From contig NZ_NIBG01000021.1 in NCBI RefSeq assembly GCF_002270055.1, positions 1 through 64,000 of the forward strand: a DNA stretch of 64,000 nucleotides, written 5' to 3'. This DNA is from Anaeromicrobium sediminis. Lineage in GTDB: Bacteria > Bacillota > Clostridia > Peptostreptococcales > Thermotaleaceae. The number at the start of each line of letters is the position of its first letter. The first letter of the stretch is position 1. Position numbers and translations under genes: made by a program. This document shows positions 7,763 to 16,021 of this stretch, in pieces. The notes beneath the pieces were generated by a model. The model saw only the letters and a list, made by a program, of their open reading frames with translations, did not search any database and was not told where the DNA came from.

Positions 7763-9161
7763 AGACATGAGTTATGCTGGTGTAATGTCAAGACGTAATG
7801 AAATAATGAAAAACGCCATAGGTATAGATTATGACGTATTTGAATCTGGAGGTATATCCTTTGACTATGAAAAGATGATGAGAGAGACTGGGTATACTCT
7901 AGAGGAAATGACTAAAATACAAAGAAGCACAGGAGTTGGAAATACTCCACTTTTAGAAATGAAAAATATAACTAAATTAGTTAGAAAAATTTCTCCTGAA
8001 GGAAAGGGAGCTAGGATTTTCATAAAGGATGAAGCCGCAAATCCTTCAGGAAGTTTTAAAGCAAGAAGGGCTGCAAATGCAGTTTATCATGCTAAAAAAT
8101 TAGGATATAAGGGAGTAATTGCAGCCACTAGTGGAAACTACGGAGCAGCAGTTGCATCTCAGGCAGCCATGTATGGACTTAAATGTATTATTGTGCAAGA
8201 ATGTTATGACTCTCAAGGTAAGGGACAGCCAGAGATTATAGAAAAGGCTAGAAAATGTGAGGCCTATGGAGCAGAAGTAATACAGCTTACAACAGGACCT
8301 GAACTTTTCTATACTTTCTTAAAACTACTAGAGGAAACTGGATATTTCAATGCATCTTTATATACTCCATTTGGAATTGCAGGGGTAGAAACATTGGGGT
8401 ATGAAATTTCAATGGAATGTAGAGAAAAATTTGGAAGAGATCCAGACGTGGTAGTTTGTACTAATGCAGGAGGAGGAAACTTAACAGGAACAGCTAGAGG
8501 TCTACAAAAAGCTGGTGCTGATTTAGTGGAAGTAGTAGCGGCAAGTGTGGATTTGTCAGGACTTCATATGGCCAGTGATACGCAATTTAACAAGAAGTCC
8601 TTCACAACGGGACATACAGGGTTTGGAATTCCTTTTTCAACTTGGCCAGACAGATCAGATGTTCCACGTTCAGCTGGAAGACCACTTAGATATATGGACC
8701 GATATGTGATTGTTACTCAAGGAGAAGTTTTCTATACAACGGAAGCATTAGCACAACTTGAAGGTGTAGAAAGGGGTCCTGCTGGAAATACATCCCTAGC
8801 AGCGGCCATATCAATAGCAAGAGAATTAGATGAGGATAAGATAATAATAGTACAGGAAACTGAGTACACAGGAGCAGGAAAGCATATTCAACCACAATTA
8901 TCCTTTGCTAGAGACAATGGTATAGAAATTAGATTTGGTGATCCTAAAGATGAAGTACCGGGGGAAAATATAATTTTACCTAAGGACCCAAGTTATATTA
9001 AAGCTAATGACATTGATTTAAATAAGTTAAAGAGATCTTATATTAAGAATTGCATAGAAAAAAATCCTGATTCTCATGTAACTAAAGAAGATATTCAGTT
9101 CTTAGCTGAGGATACTAAGAGCAGTGTAGAATTTGTAGAAAGTATATTAAAGGATCTTTAG
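7755..9161 (+). CDS. ortB: 2-amino-4-ketopentanoate thiolase, beta (PLP) subunit
   Basis: 468 aa from ATG 7755, which has GGAGGTGAA directly upstream. Threonine-synthase-like fold type II PLP enzyme. The PLP lysine is Lys102 in NPSGSFKARR, followed by the SGNYGAA asparagine loop and a glycine-rich phosphate cup (TNAGGGNLTG). Forms the thiolase with OrtA, giving acetyl-CoA plus alanine from the ornithine-derived ketoacid. Followed by an 85-bp gap carrying a hairpin repeat and then oraS. Confidence 0.92.
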   Translation: MSKDMSYAGVMSRRNEIMKNAIGIDYDVFESGGISFDYEKMMRETGYTLEEMTKIQRSTGVGNTPLLEMKNITKLVRKISPEGKGARIFIKDEAANPSGSFKARRAANAVYHAKKLGYKGVIAATSGNYGAAVASQAAMYGLKCIIVQECYDSQGKGQPEIIEKARKCEAYGAEVIQLTTGPELFYTFLKLLEETGYFNASLYTPFGIAGVETLGYEISMECREKFGRDPDVVVCTNAGGGNLTGTARGLQKAGADLVEVVAASVDLSGLHMASDTQFNKKSFTTGHTGFGIPFSTWPDRSDVPRSAGRPLRYMDRYVIVTQGEVFYTTEALAQLEGVERGPAGNTSLAAAISIARELDEDKIIIVQETEYTGAGKHIQPQLSFARDNGIEIRFGDPKDEVPGENIILPKDPSYIKANDIDLNKLKRSYIKNCIEKNPDSHVTKEDIQFLAEDTKSSVEFVESILKDL

Positions 9162-9180
9162 ATAGTTAGGTTAGAAGTGT

Positions 9181-9216
9181 GAAGGTTAAAGATAATAGAG
9201 ATTACCTTTAACCTTC
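9181..9216. repeat. Hairpin repeat, copy 3 (inside the ornithine operon)
   Basis: Arms GAAGGTTAAAG (9181-9191) and CTTTAACCTTC (9206-9216) are exact complements. The composition (GGTTA-type purine arm) is like copies 1 and 2. It has no U tract. It may be a processing or stability element separating the thiolase from the mutase genes, or merely a repeat insertion. Confidence 0.55.
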
Positions 9217-9246
9217 TAGCCTTGACTTTATTTAGGAGGGAAAACT

Positions 9247-9612
9247 TTGAAAAGACAAGACGATTTTAATAAAAGAAGAGATCACTTAAAAAACTTAAGT
9301 GATGAAGAATTAAAAGATAGATTTTGGCAGTTAGCAGAAAAAATAGTAGAGCCTATGCTTGAGTTGGCTCATAAAAATACATCTCCTTCTATTGAGAGAT
9401 CAGTTCTTTTAAGAATGGGTTTTTCAAGTATAGAGGCACAAACTATAGTAAAGGGTGTTATGGATAGAGGTCTTATGCCAAAGGGTGCAGGACATGTGGT
9501 TTATAAGCTGGCCCTAAAAAAAGATATACCTGTTAGAGATGCTGGACTTAAACTTTTAAACGGAGAGTGTTGGGATGAGGTACAAACTCTTTTTGAAGGA
9601 GGTACTAAGTAA
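9247..9612 (+). CDS. oraS: D-ornithine 4,5-aminomutase, S (small) subunit
   Basis: 121 aa, the known length of OraS. TTG start with GGAGGG at 9235-9240. Partner of OraE in the adenosylcobalamin- and PLP-dependent conversion of D-ornithine to 2,4-diaminopentanoate. Mostly helical (DEELKDRFWQLAEKIVEPMLELA, SIEAQTIVKGVM). Its stop overlaps the oraE start (TAATG), so the subunits are translationally coupled. Confidence 0.92.
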   Translation: MKRQDDFNKRRDHLKNLSDEELKDRFWQLAEKIVEPMLELAHKNTSPSIERSVLLRMGFSSIEAQTIVKGVMDRGLMPKGAGHVVYKLALKKDIPVRDAGLKLLNGECWDEVQTLFEGGTK

Positions 9613-11822
9613 TGAAGTTAGATATGAATGAAAAGATAAATGTTAAAGAGATACTAAATGATTTAGAAAATTATAGACCTAAAAGACGTGGATGGGTTTG
9701 GAGAGAAGAAGTTCCAGGTCTTAAAATGGGTCCCTTTGAATTTAAAAACTGCTCAGCACCTCTAAAAAATAGTGTTCCTCTACCTAGTGCTAAATATTTT
9801 GGTGACATTGACCCACAACCAGAATACACAATAACTACAGAAATAGCTTCTGGTAGATTTGAAGATGACATAAGAAGAATGAGAATGGCAGCATGGCATG
9901 GAGCTGACCACATAATGGTTATAAGAACAGCTGGACAATCTCACTTTGATGGACTTATAGAAGGAACTCCTCAAGGAATTGGTGGAATACCAATAACAAG
10001 AAAACAAGTTAGAGCACAAAGAAAGGCTCTAGATTTCATTGAAGAAGAAGTGGGAAGAGATATAAATTATCATTCCTATATTAGTGGAGTTGCAGGTCCT
10101 GAAATAGCAGTAATGTTTGCTGAAGAGGGAGTAAATGGAGCTCACCAGGATCCACAATACAACGTACTTTATAGAAATATAAATATGGTTCGTTCTTTTG
10201 TAGATGCGGCAGAATCTAAAAAGATTATGACTTGGGCAGATATAGCTCAAATAGATGGAGCTCACAATGCTAACGCCACAGCAAGGGAAGCTTGGAAGGT
10301 AATGCCTGAACTTATGGTACAACATGCCTTAAACAGTATATTCTCTGTTAAAGTTGGTATGAAAAAGTCTAATATTTGTTTATCTACAGTACCACCAACT
10401 GCACCACCAGCGCCTTGTCTACACATAGATCTACCTTATGCAGTAGCATTACGTGACTTATTCTCAGAATACAAAATGAGAGCACAGATGAATACAAAGT
10501 ATATGGAGTCTTCCACTCGCGAAGCTACAGTAACTCATGTACTTAATCTACTTATTTCAAGACTTACAAGTGCAGATATTCAATCAACTATCACTCCTGA
10601 TGAAGGTAGAAATGTGCCATGGCATATCTATAATGTGGAAGCTTGTGATACGGCAAAACAAGCACTAGTTGGTATGGATGCATTACTAGATTTAGTAGAA
10701 CTTAAAACTGAGGGATATTTACCAGAAAAGGTTAGAGAACTTAAAGAAAGAGCCGTTTTATTCATGGAAGAAATATTAGAAGATGGTGGATACTTTAAGT
10801 CTGTAGAAGATGCATTTTTCGTAGATTCAGGTTCTTATCCAGAGAGAAATGGAGACGGAATAGGAAGAAAGATAAATGGAGGTATAGGTGTAGGTTCAAT
10901 ATTTGAGAGAGACGAAGATTACTTGGCTCCTGTAACTGCCCATTATGGATATAACAATGTGGCTCAATATGATGAGTATTGTGTAGATAATCCAGCAGAG
11001 CTTATAGGTGGTGGTACATTTGAAGAGCCAGATAAGATAATTTATATAGATGAATTAGATGAAATGGATAATGTTAATGTAAGAATGGAAGAAACAAAGG
11101 AATTAAGAGAAAAGAATATAGTAAAGCCAGAAGTAGAGTGGCTTGGAGATGGAGTAGTTCAATTTGACTTATTCTTACCTGTATCTAAGAGGGTTGCAGA
11201 GGCTGCAGCTTTAGAAATAGGAAAGAAAATGGGACTTGAAGAAGTGGAAGTAATCCACAGAGAAATCATGCATCCAGCAGAAGGAACTAGAGTACAAGTA
11301 AAGGGTAAGGTTGGATTTAGCATAGATCTTGATTCTTTAGTTATCCCTCCAGAGCCAGAGATCATGTCTGATGATGAAATTAGGGAAGATATTGAAAATA
11401 ATCCGTTTAAAATAGTATGTGCCACAGTAGGTGAAGATGAGCACTCTGTTGGATTAAGAGAAATTATAGATATTAAACATGGTGGTATAGAAAAGTATGG
11501 TATTGAATGTCACTACCTAGGAACTTCTGTACCAGTGGAAAAATTAGTAGATGCAGCAATCGAAACTAATGCAGATGCAATCCTGGCATCTACTATAATA
11601 AGTCATGATGATATTCATTATAAAAATATGAAAAGAATCCATGAACTATGTGTAGAAAAGGGAATTAGAGATAAGATAATCATAGCTTGTGGAGGAACAC
11701 AAGTAACTCCAGAAATAGCTGTAAAACAAGGTGTGGACGCTGGATTTGGTAGAGGATCTAAAGGTGTTCATGTGGCTACTTTCTTTGTTAAAAAGAGAAG
11801 AGAGATGTTAAATGAAAATTAA
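9612..11822 (+). CDS. oraE: D-ornithine 4,5-aminomutase, E (large) subunit
   Basis: 736 aa. Catalytic subunit: radical 1,2-amino shift on D-ornithine with adenosylcobalamin and PLP. A TIM-barrel N-terminal part is followed by a Rossmann-type B12 domain. The cobalt ligand is His611 in DEHSVG, and the PLP lysine is Lys622 in DIKHGG. The 11-residue spacing equals that of the His618/Lys629 pair known from A. sticklandii. Overlaps the following glmL-like gene by 11 bp. Its B12 need links it to the riboswitch-controlled importer at 24.7-30 kb. Confidence 0.95.
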   Translation: MKLDMNEKINVKEILNDLENYRPKRRGWVWREEVPGLKMGPFEFKNCSAPLKNSVPLPSAKYFGDIDPQPEYTITTEIASGRFEDDIRRMRMAAWHGADHIMVIRTAGQSHFDGLIEGTPQGIGGIPITRKQVRAQRKALDFIEEEVGRDINYHSYISGVAGPEIAVMFAEEGVNGAHQDPQYNVLYRNINMVRSFVDAAESKKIMTWADIAQIDGAHNANATAREAWKVMPELMVQHALNSIFSVKVGMKKSNICLSTVPPTAPPAPCLHIDLPYAVALRDLFSEYKMRAQMNTKYMESSTREATVTHVLNLLISRLTSADIQSTITPDEGRNVPWHIYNVEACDTAKQALVGMDALLDLVELKTEGYLPEKVRELKERAVLFMEEILEDGGYFKSVEDAFFVDSGSYPERNGDGIGRKINGGIGVGSIFERDEDYLAPVTAHYGYNNVAQYDEYCVDNPAELIGGGTFEEPDKIIYIDELDEMDNVNVRMEETKELREKNIVKPEVEWLGDGVVQFDLFLPVSKRVAEAAALEIGKKMGLEEVEVIHREIMHPAEGTRVQVKGKVGFSIDLDSLVIPPEPEIMSDDEIREDIENNPFKIVCATVGEDEHSVGLREIIDIKHGGIEKYGIECHYLGTSVPVEKLVDAAIETNADAILASTIISHDDIHYKNMKRIHELCVEKGIRDKIIIACGGTQVTPEIAVKQGVDAGFGRGSKGVHVATFFVKKRREMLNEN

Positions 11823-13167
11823 TGTATTAGTAGCGGAAATTGGGAGCACCACTACTGTAGTTAATGGATTTAATTATATAGATAGCCCTTGTCCTAAGTT
11901 TATAGGACAGGGGCAAGCTCCTACCTCTGTTATGGAGGGGGATGTGAACATTGGCTTAAATGGAGCTATAGAAGACCTAAGGAAGAAACTACAAGTGGAA
12001 AAAATAGAGTATGATGAAATGCTAGCCACAAGTAGTGCGGCTGGTGGACTTAAAATGACAGTTCACGGTCTTGTTTATGATATGACAGCTAAAGCAGCTA
12101 AAGAGGCCGCTTTAGGAGCAGGAGCCATAATACACAAGGTAACGGCCGGTAAACTTAGAAGAACTGATATAAAGGCAATAAAGGAGATTGAGCCTAATTT
12201 AATATTAATTGCTGGTGGAGTAGATTATGGTGAGAGGGACACGGCCATATATAATGCTGAAATGATAGCTAATTCTGGTATAAAGTGCCCAATCATATAT
12301 GCAGGAAATGTGGAAAATCAAGAGGAGATAAAAGAAATATTTAGTGACTTAGACAACAAGTTATATATAGTTGAAAATGTATATCCAAGAATAGATGAAT
12401 TAAACATAGAGCCTACAAGGAAAGTCATACAGGATGCATTTGAAGATCATATAATCCATGCACCAGGTATGGCTAAAGTAAGGGAACTTGTAACGGGTCC
12501 AATAATTCCAACACCTGGAGCTGTTATGGAAGCTTCTAAAGTACTAAAGGAAGAGATTGGAGATTTAATCACATTAGATGTGGGTGGAGCCACTACAGAT
12601 TTACATTCTGTTACAGAAGGTTCTGAAGAAATACAAAGGATAGTATTAAGTCCAGAACCCATAGCTAAAAGAACTGTGGAAGGTGACCTAGGCGTATACG
12701 TTAATATGGAGAACATAGTACAAAGGATAGGAAAAGAGAAATTAACTGAGGAATTAGGAGTACCGGTAGAGGATGTAATAAAAAATCATAAACCTATTCC
12801 TGACACACCAATACTGAAAAAATTCGTAGAAATTCTTACAAAGGAAGCAGTTATGACAGCCACCATGAGGCATGCAGGCAGATATAGAAGTATCTTTGGT
12901 CCAGGTGGAAAGAAAACCTTTGCAGAGGGGAAGGACTTGACCAGTATAAAGTGGATAGTTGGAACAGGTGGAGCATTAACTAGACTAGATGGAAGAATAG
13001 AAATATTAAAAGGTATTATGAATCTAGTTAAAGGAGATTATTTACTTCCTAAAGAGACTGCCGGGATTCTAATAGACAATGATTATATAATGGCATCCTT
13101 AGGAGTTTTATCTAAAAGACATAGGGACGCTGCAATTAACTTACTGAAAAATAGTTTGAATATTTAG
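11812..13167 (+). CDS. GlmL/MutL-family protein, probable aminomutase reactivase or chaperone
   Basis: 451 aa. ASKHA (actin/Hsp70-like) ATPase family PF13941-type, as in the GlmL proteins found with glutamate and ornithine mutases. The phosphate-1 loop is GSTTTVV at the N terminus; a second nucleotide loop DVGGATTDLHS lies in the middle (about residues 258-268), and GTGGALTRLDG near 385. By analogy with diol-dehydratase reactivases, it probably exchanges damaged cobalamin in OraSE; this is inference. It overlaps oraE and ends before a 291-bp gap. Confidence 0.85.
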   Translation: MKINVLVAEIGSTTTVVNGFNYIDSPCPKFIGQGQAPTSVMEGDVNIGLNGAIEDLRKKLQVEKIEYDEMLATSSAAGGLKMTVHGLVYDMTAKAAKEAALGAGAIIHKVTAGKLRRTDIKAIKEIEPNLILIAGGVDYGERDTAIYNAEMIANSGIKCPIIYAGNVENQEEIKEIFSDLDNKLYIVENVYPRIDELNIEPTRKVIQDAFEDHIIHAPGMAKVRELVTGPIIPTPGAVMEASKVLKEEIGDLITLDVGGATTDLHSVTEGSEEIQRIVLSPEPIAKRTVEGDLGVYVNMENIVQRIGKEKLTEELGVPVEDVIKNHKPIPDTPILKKFVEILTKEAVMTATMRHAGRYRSIFGPGGKKTFAEGKDLTSIKWIVGTGGALTRLDGRIEILKGIMNLVKGDYLLPKETAGILIDNDYIMASLGVLSKRHRDAAINLLKNSLNI

Positions 13168-13192
13168 GCAATGTTTAAGCTGAAGGTATAGG

Positions 13193-13360
13193 CACCTACT
13201 TCGTCTCAATAAGTTCAAAATTTTTTAAAAGGAAGTCACTATCAGACTGAATAGTATGAATCTTATACTTACGGTAGAAGGTTCATAATTGTTTACAGCA
13301 TAAGATGTTCTGATGTTCCACCTTTTCAAAAATTATTGAACTTATTTCAACTTGTAGGTG
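13193..13360. repeat. 168-bp palindromic element (MITE-like or structured RNA)
   Basis: The gap between the glmL-like gene and orr (13168-13458) is mostly one long imperfect inverted repeat. Outer arms 13193-13232 and 13321-13360 pair over about 40 nt (CACCTAC/GTAGGTG, AATAAGTTCAA/TTGAACTTATT, AAAAGG/CCTTTT). Pairing continues inward with GGAA/TTCC (13231/13316), ATCAGA/TCTGAT (13241/13309) and an apical stem TATGAATCTT/AAGGTTCATA (13255/13278). No coding potential is seen inside. It matches no riboswitch I recognise. Possible natures are a non-autonomous transposable element or a structured RNA controlling orr. Confidence 0.7.
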
Positions 13361-13458
13361 AGCAGAATTTATTGAATTTTAATGTAGTTTATTTATAGAT
13401 ATGGAAGTCTATGAAATGGAACAAATTGAAAATACTTCAAGGGAAGGAGTGACAAAGT

Positions 13459-14523
13459 ATGAAAAAGTGTCCAAGAATTGAAGTGAACTTAGAAAAATTA
13501 AAGGAAAATGCCAAAGCATTAGTTAATCTATGTTCAAAGGAAGATATAAGATCTGCCATAGTTACTAAGGCTTTTTGTGGTGATAAAAGGATTACTAAGG
13601 CCATCGTTGAAGAGGGAATAGATCTAATAGCTGATGCTAGAACTGAGAACCTGAAAAACTTGGCAGAATTTAAAGAAGAAAAGTTACTGTTAAGATTACC
13701 TATGATGAGTGAAATAAGTGATGTTATAGATTATGTGGATATAAGTCTGAACTCTGAAATAGACACTATGAGAAAATTGTCAGAAGAAGCTCTAAAGAAG
13801 GATAAAATCCATAAAGTTGTACTTATGTTAGACTTAGGGGATCTTAGAGAGGGAATTTTGGAGAAGGATATATTTTTAACAGTAGAGGAAATATTAAAGT
13901 TAAAGGGAATTAAATTAATAGGGGTTGGAACTAATTTAACTTGTTTTGGAGCAGTTATACCAGATGAAGTTAATCTTGGAAAGTTACAGGAGTATGCTGA
14001 AGAAATAGAAGAGAAATTTAATATAGAATTAACTTTAATATCAGGAGGAAATTCTAGTAGCGTATATCTTTTAGGCCAGGATAAGATGCCTAAGAGAATA
14101 AATAATTTAAGATTGGGAGAAGTGATTTTACTAGGGAATGAGACAGCCTATGGAGAAAAAATAGAAAATACTCACAATGATGTATTCCAATTAGTTGCTC
14201 AAATCGTAGAGTTAAAAGAAAAGCCATCTGTACCAACAGGGGAAATTGGTAAAGATGCCTTTGGTAATGTGCCTACATTTGAAGATAGGGGAATAAGAAA
14301 AAGAGCAATTTTAGGAGTAGGAAAACAGGATATTATGTTAGACAGCTTATATCCAATAGAAGAGAATATGATTGTATTAGGAAGTAGTAGTGATCACTTA
14401 ATTGTGGATGTTACAGACTGTCATAGGGAATATAAAATAGGGGATGAGATTAAATTTAATATGGGATATGGTACTTTACTTCGCAGCATGACATCTAAGT
14501 ATGTGCATAAAGAATACCTTTAA
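13459..14523 (+). CDS. orr: Ornithine racemase (PLP-dependent)
   Basis: 354 aa, alanine-racemase type fold III PLP enzyme. Converts L-ornithine to D-ornithine for OraSE. The PLP lysine is Lys37 in VTKAFCGD. The barrel motifs (SGGNSSSVYLL, LRLGEVILLGNE) match ornithine racemases such as Orr of A. sticklandii. Start ATG behind GGAAGGAGTG. It is separated from the rest of the pathway by the palindromic element but keeps the conserved order. Confidence 0.9.
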   Translation: MKKCPRIEVNLEKLKENAKALVNLCSKEDIRSAIVTKAFCGDKRITKAIVEEGIDLIADARTENLKNLAEFKEEKLLLRLPMMSEISDVIDYVDISLNSEIDTMRKLSEEALKKDKIHKVVLMLDLGDLREGILEKDIFLTVEEILKLKGIKLIGVGTNLTCFGAVIPDEVNLGKLQEYAEEIEEKFNIELTLISGGNSSSVYLLGQDKMPKRINNLRLGEVILLGNETAYGEKIENTHNDVFQLVAQIVELKEKPSVPTGEIGKDAFGNVPTFEDRGIRKRAILGVGKQDIMLDSLYPIEENMIVLGSSSDHLIVDVTDCHREYKIGDEIKFNMGYGTLLRSMTSKYVHKEYL

Positions 14524-14605
14524 AGAAAGAGACAGTTATTTAGGATAAGACATAAATGACTGTCTTCTTTAAATAAATTGTTAAATGTTTTACAATGTTT
14601 AACAA
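14521..14605 (+). promoter_or_regulatory. Two hairpins between orr and the symporter gene
   Basis: A GACAGT/ACTGTC stem with extra AAAGA/TCTTT pairing spans 14524-14570 and may be a weak terminator. It is followed by the palindrome TTGTTAAA-N12-TTTAACAA (14578-14605), directly before the ribosome site of the next gene. The second could be an operator; nothing else supports a specific role. Confidence 0.4.
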
Positions 14606-14633
14606 CTAAAAATCAAAAGGGGGAAAATTTTTT

Positions 14634-16010
14634 ATGGAAGGCTTTTTGAAGTTAGTAGCAGATTTATCGGGGTGGATATGGGGGACACCTATGCTCTTAA
14701 TTTTAGTGGGAGGAAGTTTATGGCTCACCATAGCTCTAGGATTTTTTCAATTTAAATACTTTCCTTTTATTATGAAAGAAACCTTTGGGAAGATATTTCA
14801 AAAGGCTGAAGGAGAAGGAACCATATCACCATTTCAGGCGGCAACATCAGCATTGGCATCAACTATTGGAGCATCTAATATAGTTGGAGTTCCAGTTGCT
14901 ATTGCTTTTGGAGGGCCAGGGGCTGTATTTTGGATGTGGTTAGTATCCTTAATTGGAGCTGCATCAAAGTTTTCAGAAATCATACTGGGAATTAAATACA
15001 GAGAGAAAAATGAAAATGGAGAATATGTAGGTGGACCTATGCACTATCTAAAAAAAGGTCTAAAGTCTCCAGTTATGGGAGCTTTATTTGCCTTTGGTTT
15101 AATGGTAGAGTTAGTACCATCCATAGCCACTCAAACTGTATCCGTAGTACAAACGGCAAATACAATAGGTATACCTAATATGGTTAGTGGTGTAGTTGTT
15201 GCAATAATAGTAGCTTTAGTAGTATACGGGGGAATAAAGAGAATTGCACAAGTAACAGAAAAGCTAGTTCCATTCATGGCTATTCTATATTTAATAGGAG
15301 CATTTATTATAATAATTAGTAATGCTTCAAGAATACCAGAAGCTATAATGTTAATATTTGGTCATGCCTTTACTCCAATAGCAGCAACAGGTGGATTTGC
15401 AGGAGCAGCCATAGCCCAATCTATGAGATGGGGTATAGCAAGGGGAGTATATTCTAATGAAGCAGGTATGGGAACAGCTCCTATAGCTCACGCTGCAGCT
15501 ATAACTGATCATCCAGCAAGACAGGCCATGTGGGGAATATTTGAGATCGTAGTAGACACATTAATCGTATGTACTACAACTGCATTTGTAGTATTAACTA
15601 CAGGTCTTTGGAAAGAAGTTCCTGCAGACCAGGCTGCATCTATGCCAGCTAGAGCATTCCAATCTTTATTAGGAGATTCCCTAGGTGGAGGTATTGTAAC
15701 ATTTAGTATATTAATGTTTGTTATATCTACAATTATAGTAGTAGTTTATTATGGAGAAAAACAAGCAGAATATTTATTTGGAATAGGTTTTTCTAAAGTA
15801 ATGAGAGTTGTTTATATTGCATCTATATTCCTAGGGGCAGTAGGTGGAATAGAATTCTTATATCAATTCTTAGATATTTTATTAGCAGCTATCATAATAC
15901 CAAATATGATTGGTCTAGTATTAATGACCAAAGAAGTCAAGGAAATTAAAGATGATTTCTTTAATAATCCAAAGTACTATCCAGGAGCAAAGACTAAAGA
16001 GCGAGTATAG
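14634..16010 (+). CDS. Na+:amino-acid symporter, AGCS (alanine/glycine) family
   Basis: 458 aa with about 11 hydrophobic helices. The AGCS signature region (GGPGAVFWMWLVSLIGAASKFSE) and the YSNEAGMGTAPIAHAAA segment are both present. Imports a small neutral amino acid with Na+; alanine, glycine or an ornithine-related compound are all possible. Start ATG behind AAAGGGGG. It is followed after 11 bp by the RocB-like gene, so the two form one unit within the ornithine region. Confidence 0.88.
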   Translation: MEGFLKLVADLSGWIWGTPMLLILVGGSLWLTIALGFFQFKYFPFIMKETFGKIFQKAEGEGTISPFQAATSALASTIGASNIVGVPVAIAFGGPGAVFWMWLVSLIGAASKFSEIILGIKYREKNENGEYVGGPMHYLKKGLKSPVMGALFAFGLMVELVPSIATQTVSVVQTANTIGIPNMVSGVVVAIIVALVVYGGIKRIAQVTEKLVPFMAILYLIGAFIIIISNASRIPEAIMLIFGHAFTPIAATGGFAGAAIAQSMRWGIARGVYSNEAGMGTAPIAHAAAITDHPARQAMWGIFEIVVDTLIVCTTTAFVVLTTGLWKEVPADQAASMPARAFQSLLGDSLGGGIVTFSILMFVISTIIVVVYYGEKQAEYLFGIGFSKVMRVVYIASIFLGAVGGIEFLYQFLDILLAAIIIPNMIGLVLMTKEVKEIKDDFFNNPKYYPGAKTKERV

Positions 16011-16021
16011 GAGGAGTAACC

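Noticed and set aside
10029-10325. Long antisense frames inside oraE, citE, tctA and similar genes
   Set aside because: They lie opposite well-conserved genes, have no ribosome sites and show low-complexity shadow composition.
13193-13360. Simple rho-independent terminator
   Set aside because: Far too long, with no T run after the right arm.
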